DNA of 37,218 nucleotides, from positions 1 to 37,218 of the forward strand of contig JAUCBJ010005546.1 of the NCBI GenBank assembly GCA_032718475.1. The letters are read 5' to 3'. The DNA is from Nemertoderma westbladi. Its lineage: Eukaryota; Xenacoelomorpha; Nemertodermatida; Nemertodermatidae. Made by a program: the position numbers and the translations under genes. The notes under the pieces were generated by a model. That model ran no database searches. It was not told where the DNA came from and was given only the letters and a program-made list of their open reading frames with translations. Positions 9,575 to 20,000 of the stretch are shown here, in pieces; position 1 is the first letter of the stretch, and the number at the start of each line of letters is the position of its first letter.

Positions 9575-9621
9575 TACTACTACTACTACTAGGATCGGCA
9601 TGCTGCATTGCAGCTGCATTT

Positions 9622-11823
9622 TTAAGAATGCTGTGCCGGCTTGTCAACAAAATTGCACCGCCACAACTCCCTATCACCCATGACATTTGCTAGATCATCC
9701 GCATCTTTAAGGCCAGTGTCCTTTAAGATGCGTCTCAAGAAAGTCATGGGCTGTCCACCATGCTTATTCACTCCATGAGGCTGCCAAAGTACAAGATTAT
9801 GCACTGGCTGGTCCTCACGGCGAAAGCAATGTCCTGCAAAGCGGAGGCGATTTTGTTCTAGTGTCAAGCTTGGGGGAACCAATGAGACACCTCCAATGTT
9901 ATATAGTGTCTGGTTGGAGATGTGTGCATTGTACTTGACACAATGAACCCGGCGTAGCATTCTTGTGAATGTGCCATCCAGAGATTTGGTGTCCTCAGCA
10001 GTTAGAGCACAGCATGGACTCCCGAAGAGGAGTACTGGAACTACTGATGCTCTAAATAATCGGACCTTAAGTTTCCGATTAATTCTCGGTGACTTCCAAA
10101 TCCTGGAAAGCCTATTCAAGGCTGCCCATGCCTTTTCCTTACGCATTCGAAGGTCCTCATCTGACTTCCGGATCCATGATCCCAGGTAACAGAAGTCGTC
10201 CACATGCTCAAGCATACCATCCTTTGAGCTTATGCTCATCCGATCAGAGACTTGCTGAGGACTTTCAAAGTTAACTGTCAGAATTTTGGTCTTTCTGGAG
10301 TCAATATAAAGACCAACACTAGAAGCAGCATGTTCTAATGAGCTGAGGAGCCGTTGGGCTCCCTCTAGTGATTCTGAGAGTACTCCTAAGTCATCAGCAA
10401 AGTCTAGATCAGTTAGGTACTTGGCAGGATTTCCTCGACTTCTGGAGCCAGTAGGTGGAGTTAACATCACTCCATCTTCATTATGATGATCTAAGGACAT
10501 GCGTAGAACATAGTCAACCACAATAATGAACAAGAATGGTGCACGTGTGTCTCCTTGGAGGACGCCCCATAACACTTCAAATGGTTCTGTGTCACCGTCA
10601 ACAGTAGACACAAATTTGTCGAACCATCGTATACTGATCTGATTGCTGCAATAATTTCATCAGGAATCCCATATAATGAAAGTATGTTGAACAAACGTGA
10701 GCGAGAGACTGAATCAAAGGCCTTGAAGAAGTCAACAAAGATAACAGCCTGATGCCTGTCTTTCTTTTTTGATAACTCTTCAATTATCCTTCTAAGTGCC
10801 AAAATGGGCTCCATGGTCCCACGACCTTTACGGAACCCATTCTGGTTTCCACGGAGCATTCTCTCAATGGGATCCCTGATGCGATTTAATAGAATCCTAT
10901 TGTATAGCTTTGCAGCAATTGAGATCAATGAGATTCCCCGAAAAGAACCATAGAGTGTTAGGTTGCCCTTCTTGGGAACTGGCACCAACTTATTTGTTTT
11001 CATTTCTTGTGGGACTCTTGTTGTTCGGTACATGTCTACTATGATGGGATAGATGAGCTTTAAACACTCAGGTATTTTAAAGACCTCAGTGGGGAACACC
11101 ATCTACTCCACTGGCACGATTTGTCTTAATGCTCTTTGCAGCAGCCTTCACTTCTGCAAAGGAGATATCGCCAATGGGAATATCTGGGAGTACAGACTCA
11201 GACACCTTTACTTCTATAAAGTTATCAGGCAATACCCTGTCATTATTGAGGAGCTTTTTAAAGTGGGCCTTCCAACCTTTGAGGCGATCGGCTGGTGATT
11301 CAGCCTTAACCTTGGTGGTTGGTTGGCTTTTCCGCCCAGTAAGCAGATTGATCGATTTCCATGCCTGGGATGATTGCCTGCTGTCGTCAGCATCATTGAT
11401 GGCATCAACCTGTTGGTTTATTAGCTCCTGTAGATTAACAGAGTACTGCCTGTTCAGGGACCTAGATGCAGCCTTAACTGCATTGTTGGCCGCTGTAGTC
11501 TGTTTGAGTCGGGACTCTTTCTGCGCCTTATGAAGGTCATTTCGGCACTTTTGAATTTTGTTGTCAGTCCAGGGGGCCCTTTTCCTGTTTCGAGGGTATA
11601 CAGGAACTGTTTCTGCAGCTGCTAACTTAACTGCTTCTGTAAAGGCAGTATAGCCCTCACAGTGATCTGCCGCCTCAGAGGCAAGAACCTCATACCTGTT
11701 GCTCAGCTGTAGTGTGAAGCTGGAACTCACACTTGGCTGTTGCAACAGAGAGGACCAGCCATGCCGCGGCAAGGCAGATTTCGTTGTTCTGCTAGCACGC
11801 AGACTAAGTCTTACCTTGGCCAC
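9622..11823 (-). pseudogene. RTE reverse transcriptase segments in three frames
   Basis: Frame 1 (11823-11086) holds the EN-RT linker and RT start, ending near KTNRASGVDGVP. Frame 2 (11102-10610) has LVPVPKKGN, FRGISLISIAAKLYNRIL, NQNGFRKGRGT and the first catalytic Asp in IFVDFFKAFDSV, with KK replaced by FK. Frame 3 (10611-9622) has GVLQGDTRAPFLF, DFADDLGVL (catalytic Asp pair), the thumb, and a C-terminal region with LYNIGGVSL and RLRFAGHCFR. Overlapping frames near 11090 and 10610 mark frameshifts. This is a dead copy of the LINE whose fragment is also in the hAT element. Confidence 0.88.
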
Positions 11824-11909
11824 AATAAGGCGGTGATCAGGCGGTGAGAGTGTAAATGCATTACAGTCTTGTATAGAGCTCCTGTATTTCCTACGAAACA
11901 GAATATGGT

Positions 11910-12911
11910 CTATCTGGGACTTTTGACCACTGGGTCCACTATGAGTCCATAGATTTCCAGTCGCTTCTTGAACTGGGTTCCAGCCGAAAACAATCCATTT
12001 CCAGAGATAAAATCCTGAAGATGGACAGAATTTCGGTTAACACTATTGCTATAGACCCAGGGCGATGTAGGTGATTGATGCAGACTTGCATTAAAGTCTC
12101 CCAGGAATGTTAAGAATGCATGCTGATCCACTCCATCAGTAGCTGCTTGTAGATTGTGGTAGAAATTTTCCACCTCCTCTACAGGGGCAACACTAGTTGG
12201 AGAGTAGCACACAATCAGAACCACCTCAGGAAACTTCTTAGCCAGTCTTCCAGAACATGAGAAGTGGCAACGGATGATGCGGTTAGAGATTTGGTCTATT
12301 TTGTCCAATGCTGCATGTGTAGTTGGATTCATCAATAGACCAATTCCACCATTGCCACTATCATCTGCTGACGCGAGGGCGAGTCGCCAACCGCCCCCCA
12401 TGTCCTTAATCGGAACCTCATCAGTCTGTCCAGTCTGCATTCGGTGCTCTTGAACACCCACTGCGCTAAGAGAAAGCTTATCTGCCAAGGCAGTCAGCTC
12501 ACCTTGTCGCATTGGGGACCCGAGTGTTAGGGTGTTTACTGAGGCTAGTCTAGTGACTTGCCTCAGATTCACCAATGGCTTTGTTGGTCGGGGTGGAACA
12601 TGAGAGTAGCCTCCAACTCCAGAATCACTCTCCCCATCACAATCTGGCCTCCATGGTGACCCAGGGTTTGGGCCAGAAAGGTCATCAGGAAAGGGACTCA
12701 ACGAATTGTTGGCTGCTCTCTCTCCAGTAGGGGGTGAGACAGGCAGCCGGTCAGGAGTTAACTGACGCCTGTGAGGCCGATTGTATCCGGTAATTCCACT
12801 GGCCCCTAGTGGCCGGACCTCCGCATTGCTAATGTAATCCATAGTGGGGGTTGGGGGGTGCTTTTTTGCCGAGTCAGCTCTCGGGGCAAATACCACACCC
12901 TGGTTTGCCAT
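11910..12911 (-). pseudogene. RTE endonuclease (APE-like) segment
   Basis: The first in-frame ATG on the minus strand is at 12911. A Pro/Ser-rich leader of about 120 residues precedes the APE fold: LASVNTLTLGSP, VGVQEHRM (the metal-binding Glu region, QEHR), GNGGIGLLMNP, VVLIVCYSPTS, and FLGDFNASL, the catalytic DFNA motif. This domain nicks target DNA to prime reverse transcription. The frame is lost after about 11910, before the final catalytic His region, by a frameshift into the RT part. Confidence 0.85.
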
Positions 12912-13290
12912 TGCACAGGGTGGGTGTCGCAATGGAGTCAGATATGAGGCCCATCACCCATATCTACTCTGGCGCACATGACCCACCATTGGCTGTTGCA
13001 GCTCATCTGCTGGGTCATGCCCTGTACCCTTGCTGCCAGGTGCAGGTCGCAGTGAAGTGCTCTCAGAGTGGACATGAGAACACTCTACCTCTGATCAGCC
13101 ATTGGTAGATCACCATCTGCCTGGTCAGGCCATATACCCCTGCAGCCAAGTATATGGGTCCTTAATCCAGGACCAAGGGCGTCCTTATCCCAGAACGAAG
13201 GGGGCCCTATAGTTACAGGACCAGATTTGCCCTAGTAAAAGGGTCTATGCAGCTACAGGTGGCACCTCCTTTATGCTGCATGGAGGTGGC
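12912..13290 (-). other. 5' untranslated region of RTE element
   Basis: Continuous with the endonuclease frame and without coding potential on the minus strand. It contains repeated GGTCCT/AAGGAC-type phrases and ends toward GCCACCTCC near 13290. The boundary is inferred from the change to AT-rich intron sequence. Confidence 0.45.
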
Positions 13291-13600
13291 AAGTTTTCTT
13301 GATCAATGACCTAGAATACCTGACCTATACCTGGTATAGTCGACAGCGGAAAGAAAGATAGGAGAAAAGGAGAAATACGAAATGGATTCCGATAATTCAC
13401 GTTGTTATATAGGTCTAGTGCATTTTTAATTATTATATTATTAATTTGTATATATCTGTATGTATCTAAAAGTGGATACTTAAAACTTAAACCATAAATA
13501 TAAAGGGTTAGGGTAACAGTTATTACAAAATCGGTTCTGGAACATCCAAATGGCAATGTTTTACAAAACTAATGGGATTGTAGCCTTAAAGCTGCTTAAC
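13291..13600. other. AT-rich intron sequence between RTE and BEL/Pao element
   Basis: No gene or repeat recognised. It presumably belongs to the older intron sequence into which the BEL/Pao element inserted at ATTTT. Confidence 0.5.
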
Positions 13601-13605
13601 ATTTT
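13601..13605. repeat. Left 5-bp target duplication of BEL/Pao element 1
   Basis: ATTTT directly before the 5' LTR, matched by ATTTT at 25435-25439 directly after the 3' LTR. The low complexity weakens the match on its own, but it agrees exactly with the TG...CA boundaries. Confidence 0.8.
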
Positions 13606-14822
13606 TGTAAAAGCTTTTGCTGAATTGTCCGGTTATTTTTCCTTATTTTCCCCGTAAAATACTCTGTAGTTGGTTTACCAGGCATAAAAAGGCCTTGTCC
13701 TTGCTGTACTGGTGTTTCAGCGGACATAAAAGCTATTTCTTCTGTATTTGTACTTTAGAGGACATAATCCGTAATTCCGTGACGTAAAAGCTCGATACTC
13801 TTGAAAACAGTGTCGCTACCATGACGACGGCTAGCAGCTGATATTGCCACGTCGACGTTTCTTTGTTTCTTTGTTCTCTCGTTGTTCAGGTTGACCAATC
13901 AGAGCGTTTGTTGTCTCTGTGTTGGAGGTGTATACAGAAACTCAGTAGTTCAGTGTTATGTTTTGCCCAGAGCCTAAGAACCGGCTTTTGGCACCTCCGT
14001 GTTTTCAGTTTTTAGTCCTACACTAGTAGGCTTAATTATAAGGACATATATCCGTTATCTGATGTCTGATGACTGATGTCTGCATACTGCATACTGCATA
14101 CTGCAGTACTGCATACACTGCATACTGTGTAACACTGTGCATACTTTTATATTGTTATACTGCTATTTACTGTCAGTTCTTCATAATATGGTTGATGAAT
14201 TATTATATTTGGAATAACGACAAATAACCCCGAAAACCCAATATTCTTGATATACCGAAGGTAAGAGAGAAAGGTTACAGATAAATGATTGCGACCTATG
14301 TTGAGTGGTTTGAAGTGAATCTAATGTTATTTGATAGACCCTACATGATTCGGTCCGTGTTCCTTTTATATGTGACTAAAATCAGTGAAGATCGGCAGAT
14401 CAGTGTGCAGTATTGTGCAGCATTGTGTATGAGTGAGACTGATAACGAAGCATTTCCTAAAGAATGCGCCATATATGTGAATTGTAACTAAGCCATATCG
14501 TTGTGAGTAGTTTAAGTCATAACTCTGTTTATATAGATAGAGCGCCACGTCCTAAAGGAACTGTTAATATTCCCTGAAAGTGAATAATATTGTCAGAGAT
14601 TATATAATACTGTCAGTCGAATAATACATTAGGCTTACATAGCAATAAGATTAAGCTGTCGAAATCAATCTCCCGGGTATATCCAACGGGTGAATGATCG
14701 CGCACAGATTGGTTTCAACTAGTGTAGTGAATCAAATACTTGTTAGGGGCTAAAGCGATTTATTATCTAGAAGACATTCTAATTTGGCAGGTTAAACTGC
14801 CAAAGGTCTGAAAGCGCGAACA
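13606..14822 (+). repeat. 5' LTR of BEL/Pao element 1 (1217 bp)
   Basis: Starts TGTAAAAGC and ends GCGCGAACA. Nearly identical to 24225-25434. A TATA-like CATAAAAAG lies at about 13683-13691. A heptamer repeat of CATACTG type at 14081-14127 carries one more unit here than in the 3' LTR. A 68-codon ORF (14285-14491) occurs in both LTRs but shows no recognisable feature. Confidence 0.95.
14081..14127 (+). repeat. (GCATACT)n microsatellite in the LTR
   Basis: Repeated GCATACT heptamers with an interruption (GCAGTACTGCATACACTG). The corresponding place in the 3' LTR, near 24700, is one unit (7 bp) shorter; this is the main length difference between the LTRs. Confidence 0.85.
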
Positions 14823-14884
14823 ATAACGGATATAGCTTCTTTATTGCAGTAAGCAATAAAGTTGAAAGTACCGGTCAACCGGTA

Positions 14885-15010
14885 AACCTGAACGGTCCAT
14901 CTGTAGGTCAGTAGGCCCAACTGCCAGAACTGGTACTGCTGTAGGGTAGGCCCGTAGGTCCAACTGCCAGAACTGGTACTTCTGTAGGTCCGTAGGCCCA
15001 ACTGTCCTAA
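14885..15010 (+). repeat. Imperfect ~55-bp tandem repeats in leader
   Basis: Three phrases of the form CTGTAGGTC-x-GTAGG-CCAACTG-C-AACTGGTACT follow one another (near 14900, 14950 and 14985), with small differences. Confidence 0.75.
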
Positions 15011-15199
15011 CCGGTACTTCCAGTATAAGTACATTAGTATTATTCGATTTGATTGTTGTATACCGGTAGGCTGTTTAAGAGATTAGGGACTGTACACCCC
15101 CTTGTTTCTTTTGGAGCTTACTTATTTCTGTCAGTTTTATTTGTTTGTAGGCTAGTATTGAGCAGAAGGCGTGTAAGCCTGATCAGATTGTACAGACGA

Positions 15200-15770
15200 T
15201 TTGTAGGCTGAGCTGTTGTCTGATTGCTGTTAAGTCCGAACGAATTGCAGTGTGTGTAGATCACCTGTCCGATTAAGTACGGTTAGGAAGTAGGGGCAGC
15301 GAATGCTGTAAGGTAAACCCCCAATTAAAGAATAAGTAGTACTACTGGGTTAGAACGCATACTCCCTAATCATTTCGGAGTCTGCATGTCCTGTAGTTTA
15401 TTTGGGCTTGAGAGTAGTCTGTCATCGTTTAGTCTGTACTTTGTTTGTGTAAGTCTGTACGGGTAGCGTATAATTTTATTTAGATAATTTGTAGGCTGGA
15501 TAGTTGTCTGGCTGTTATTAGGTCTGAGCGGATTGCAGCGTGTGTAGATCACTTGTCCGATAAAGAACGGTTAGGAAGTAGGGGCAGCGAATGCTGTAAG
15601 GTAAACCCCCAATTAAAGAATAAGTCGTACTACTGGGTTAGAACGCATACTACCTAATTATTTCGGAGTCTGCATATACCGTAGTTTGTTTAGGCTTGAT
15701 AGTAGTCTGTCAGTGTTCGGTCTGCATTTTGTTTGAGTAGTTTGTACGCGTAGCGTAATATTTATTATTC
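15200..15770 (+). repeat. Tandem duplication (~285-bp unit) in leader
   Basis: The block starting TTTGTAGGCTG near 15200 and containing GGGGCAGCGAATGCTGTAAG (15292 onward) is repeated from about 15487, with GGGGCAGCGAATGCTGTAAG again near 15581. Divergence between copies is moderate, about one difference per 10-15 bases, so the duplication is older than the element's insertion. Confidence 0.88.
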
Positions 15771-16689
15771 AGAGTTTATGCGATTATCCGCAACATTCAT
15801 TCCCCAAGTTTGTTCCTACAGTAATTGTGTTTGTTATACATACCGCTATAGTTAAATTAACCCCGGTACTACACGGGCTGCTCGGCGTAGGTAAAGACTG
15901 GTGATTTTGTGCATCGGTCACTCCAGCAGATGCCGTGGTTCTTTTAGCTGTTCAAGTATATTTAACTACTGATTATCTGTTATGCAAGTACTCGTACCTA
16001 ATTTAGGGTTTAGTGTACAGTACTTTCCGAAGTAATTAGTGTAGGCATTATATTTGTGTTGTAAAGTGGTTGATAGGCACGTTCGATTAGCTCTATTAAC
16101 TTCTAGGTAGGAACACTCCGTGATACATAACGTAGAACCTATAGCGATACGGCTATAGGTCGTCAGGCGGTGGTATTTTCCTATCTGGACAACGCAGTGT
16201 ACTTACTACTACTTATTATTTCAAATACCGCATTACCCTGTCCGTTGTAATAACCAGATTTCTAACCCTTTGTTAGGCTGGTTTGTAGACTTCTTGTAAA
16301 ATTACCCTAAAAATTAATATTTTGCGTTTTTGTAAATTTTTGTGTTTATTTAGAGATTGTAATCTCACCCGAATTGTACGTAATTTGTAGTATTAAGTAA
16401 CTTGGGTAAATTAGAATTATTTGTTTTAGTGTCTTATAAGTAACACTTCACTGAAAGCGTACCGCTTTGTGCAGTGATTACCCCCCAGAAATAATAACAT
16501 TTATTTCAACATTGACAAAACCCATTAAACGGGTATATATATATTATAAATCAACTCAAACGATTTATAAATAGTAGGCCTGCCATACAACAATTAGGTC
16601 TCAATATCAGTTGGACTACTGCTCAAATAACGGTAATAAAGTAAGTAAAGTAACAAAGTAACCCTAAAATTCAGAAATTCAATTATTTA

Positions 16690-16985
16690 AAATAATTGAT
16701 ATACTGGTATTTACGATAGGCCTATTATCTTTATTTCTGTAAATTTTAGGCTGAAATTATACCGGTACTTGTAATTAATTCTAGTCCAGAATTATATATA
16801 CTACAAACTGTAAGCTGTATACCGGTATTCCGATAGGCCTATTATATATTTATATATATTTGTGCTAAAATTATACCGGTATTCTGTGATAAACCTAGTC
16901 TGTAATAATAGTTATATATACTATAAGCATACCGGTATTCTAATATATTATATATATCACGCTACACTGAGTAGCAGTACCGGTA
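16690..16985 (+). repeat. Degenerate repeats with palindromic ACCGGT and AGGCCT motifs
   Basis: ACCGGT occurs near 16761, 16821, 16875, 16931 and 16979 and AGGCCT near 16718 and 16834, each usually in an AT-rich palindromic setting (ATACCGGTAT, ATAGGCCTAT). Spacings of about 50-60 bp and shared flanks (CTAGTC-x-A, TTATATATACTA) suggest decayed tandem units just upstream of gag. Confidence 0.65.
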
Positions 16986-17073
16986 ATTAATTACTAGGCT
17001 AGCAGTTAATACTGAGTTACTAGACTTGCTCAGACTGTAATACAGCAGTAGACATTCAACTGTACACATAAGC

Positions 17074-20000
17074 ATGTCTGACGCAAAGCAGAACCTGTCA
17101 GACAGTCTACTAGATACAACCGAGAGCGAAGTGACAGCAGAGAAACCGCATAAGAGGGATGCCATTGACATCTATCTGTCAGACTATCAACGTTTTTTAG
17201 GTAATGACGAGTTGAGGAGAAGGTTAGAGGGACTTAGCCCTAATAGTGAAGGAACCAAGCTTGTGTTGGATGCCATCGATGTGGAAATGAGGGCTGCGAA
17301 TCAGGCCAAATTTGATGAACAACTCCGCCTGACACGAGTCCAAGAAGAGCAAGTAAAGAAAAAACGCATAGAAGACAGAAAGAAAGCAGCAGTGGTAGCT
17401 GCAGAAGCAGAAAGAAAAGCGGCAGCGGCAGAGGCAGCGGCAGAGGCAAAGGCGGCAGCGGCAGTGGCAGAAGCAAAAGCAGAAGCAGAAAGAAAGGCGG
17501 CAATGGCAGCGGCCGAAGCGGAAAGAAAAGCGACAGAGGCAGTGGCAGAAGCAGAACGGAGAGCAGCTGAAGAAACCATCCAATTAGAATTGGAAAACAT
17601 TCAGGAGAATCAAGACTGCATAAATAAACAGTTAACAGCTAGTAATATGCAGATGATGAATCGATCTACTCCCAAAAGACAGGGATATACATCATCTGAG
17701 GAAGGCGATACCACCGATACTGAAGGCAAAGGAAATAGATCTCGTCTAAGCAGACGTAAAAGAACATTCCACCGTCAGAAATTGCCTGATTTGCCTCCAG
17801 CTGTTAGAAGGCAACTAAATAACACCAACTTAGGTAGTACAGAGCCCACGGACCAAATAATTAAATTAGAAAGACTCCCTACGATAGTAGATGAGCCTGA
17901 AATAATTAGGCCTGTTCTTGAAATCACCCCTTCGGTGATAGACACACCTGTGCTCCCTGAAACTACCTCTAAATTCCCTCTGCATAGCACTAAGCTACCT
18001 GTGCCCCGCAGAACTGCCCAGGAGACAGTTCAGGTCCTGGACCCCGAGCGAAATATTTACAATTTGTCGCCCGTTGTCCCTCGTCCGCCCGCTACAACGT
18101 TGGCGACTCCCGCTTCGGCGGTCGAATGGGTGGACGAGAGACGGCGGGGGATGGATATCCTGCTCGGGCAGATGCAGGAGACTGTCCAGCAATTCAAGGG
18201 CACAGTAAGGGGAAGTAGGCTAGAGTTGCAAGAAGTGCAGCAAAGTATCGCGCTTGAACGCGATAAATTAGTAAATACCCAAAAGGGTATACCACCACCC
18301 TCTGTAACAATGTGTCAACCTGTTAGGTCTGAAGTATCGCATGCGCAAGGTGTGGAGCCTACACGCATATATACTGCTAGCGAAGTAGAAACTCCTATAG
18401 TGAACCCTATTAAGGGTAATTATAGACCTGTTGATAATGACATTCCCTATAGACCTGATCATAATCCGAGAAATTTATATACCGATAACTCGATATTAAA
18501 TAACACGATGGCCCAAGAAAGTTTTACGCGTCAAATGGCTAGAACCGAAGCCCGGCAAGCGGTGAAGGTGGGAGAGATAGTCAAATTCAATGGAGATGAG
18601 ATGAAATGGTTACCTTTTAATGAATATTATAAAGATAACATACAGAACTCTGTACTATCTAACGGAGAGAAACTTAGATTCCTCATCGAATGTTTGGAAG
18701 GACCTCCCAAGTCAATGGCGTTAAAATTTATTGGACATCCAGATGGATTAAGACAAGTTTGGGATACACTAAACATCAGGTATGGTAATAGGACTAACAT
18801 AGCTAGGTATTTATATGCGAAATTAATGGCGCCCCGAAAGTTTCTTAGCAGCGGGATTATAGAGTTTTCCGATGAGATTCAGGAGATCTGTAGACAACTA
18901 GATTGGTTAGGTAAGTCTCATGAATACCAGAATTCTATGGTTGTAGGAGTCTTAGCATCTACTTTGCCCAAGGGTGGAGTAGGTACACGCTGGGACAAGA
19001 AGGTGTTATATATGATGGAACAACAACGACGAGATCCTACCATGACTGATCTCATGTCATTCTTAGATAGAGAAGTGAAATTACAGCTCCTAAGGCAGTC
19101 CAGAGAGAAGACATTGGAAAACAAGGTAAGTGAGAAACCCGTTTCTAGGAGAAGGGTAACACCAGTATGTTATACCGACGACGGTGAAAGTCAAACTTCT
19201 CAAGGAGAGGACAGCGGGAAAGACACTGACAGATCTTATTATGTCAATAAAATGCCTAAAGATCAGGTAAGTAAATCCGAGTCTCGACCCAATGACAGAA
19301 GGGAACCGGTACAAAAAACCCTTCCTACGTCTCCTAAAAGAATTCAGGTGAGAAAGCCCGAGGAAAGAACAAGTGTGCACCACATAGCACAGGTTAAAGT
19401 AAGTAACATCAAGCCGAAATGTGTGCTGTGCGACGGGCCCCACCGTATAAATGCGTGTGATAAATTCCTGAGGAAATCACTAAAGGATAGACGTGAAGTC
19501 ATGTGGGATAAGCGGTTGTGTTATAATTGCCTCAGACGAGGACACCAACGGCGAACCTGTCACTCCGACGCAAGGTGTGTAAAGTGCGGCGCAAAACATC
19601 ATATCTTGTTGCACACGGAATTCGAACGAAACAGCCCGAGTCAGGTAAGTGAGTCCGAACTACATGTCCAATTCAGTGATGTGAACGACACTGATCAATC
19701 TGAGATGGAAGGATTCTATACGGACGAGTTCTCCGACGAAAACGAATCCTGTTACATGATAAATACCGCAGTGTATCGAGCACTCACTCATGAAAAAGAT
19801 ACAGACAGCGACCTTACCTTAACTACTTCCAATCAACAACCATCTTGGAAAGCGCCAACTTCCAATATAGGGATCCGAGAATTTCCTGTAGTCCAGTTAC
19901 GGGTCCACGGACCTCAGAAGAGCTATATAGTGAACGCCCTCCTGGACTCCGGCAGCACAGGAACATTCATCGATAAAGAACTAGCCGAAGACATCTTTGC

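Larger units (their letters stand above)
9575..13290 (-). mobile_element. RTE-clade non-LTR retrotransposon, nearly full length, decayed
   Basis: Reading on the minus strand: a roughly 380-bp 5' region (13290-12912), an apurinic-type endonuclease (12911-11910), then RT in three frames (11823-9622), and a 3' end with a (TAG)n tail at about 9591-9575. RTE elements typically have one EN-RT frame and a short tandem-repeat tail. At least three frameshifts (near 11890, 11090 and 10620) make it non-functional. The 5' boundary near 13290 is approximate and I could not find a clear target duplication. Confidence 0.85.
14823..17073 (+). other. Long leader of BEL/Pao element 1
   Basis: About 2.25 kb between the 5' LTR and the gag ATG, with no supported gene. 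I see no TGG-type primer-binding site next to the LTR end. Notable content: three imperfect units of about 55 bp at 14885-15010 built on GTAGGCCCAACTGCCAGAAC, a tandem duplication at 15200-15770, and a block at 16690-16985 rich in the palindromes ATACCGGTAT and TAGGCCTA. A GTAAGT occurs at 16641. Confidence 0.65.

Noticed and set aside
14285-14491. 68-codon frame, identical in both BEL/Pao LTRs (also 24897-25103)
   Set aside because: The LTRs are identical by copying, so conservation says nothing. No motif, and LTRs rarely encode proteins.
17224-17600. Long minus-strand Cys- or Ala-rich frames opposite the gag coiled coil
   Set aside because: They are mirror translations of the GCA/GAA-rich repeat that codes the coiled coil on the plus strand.
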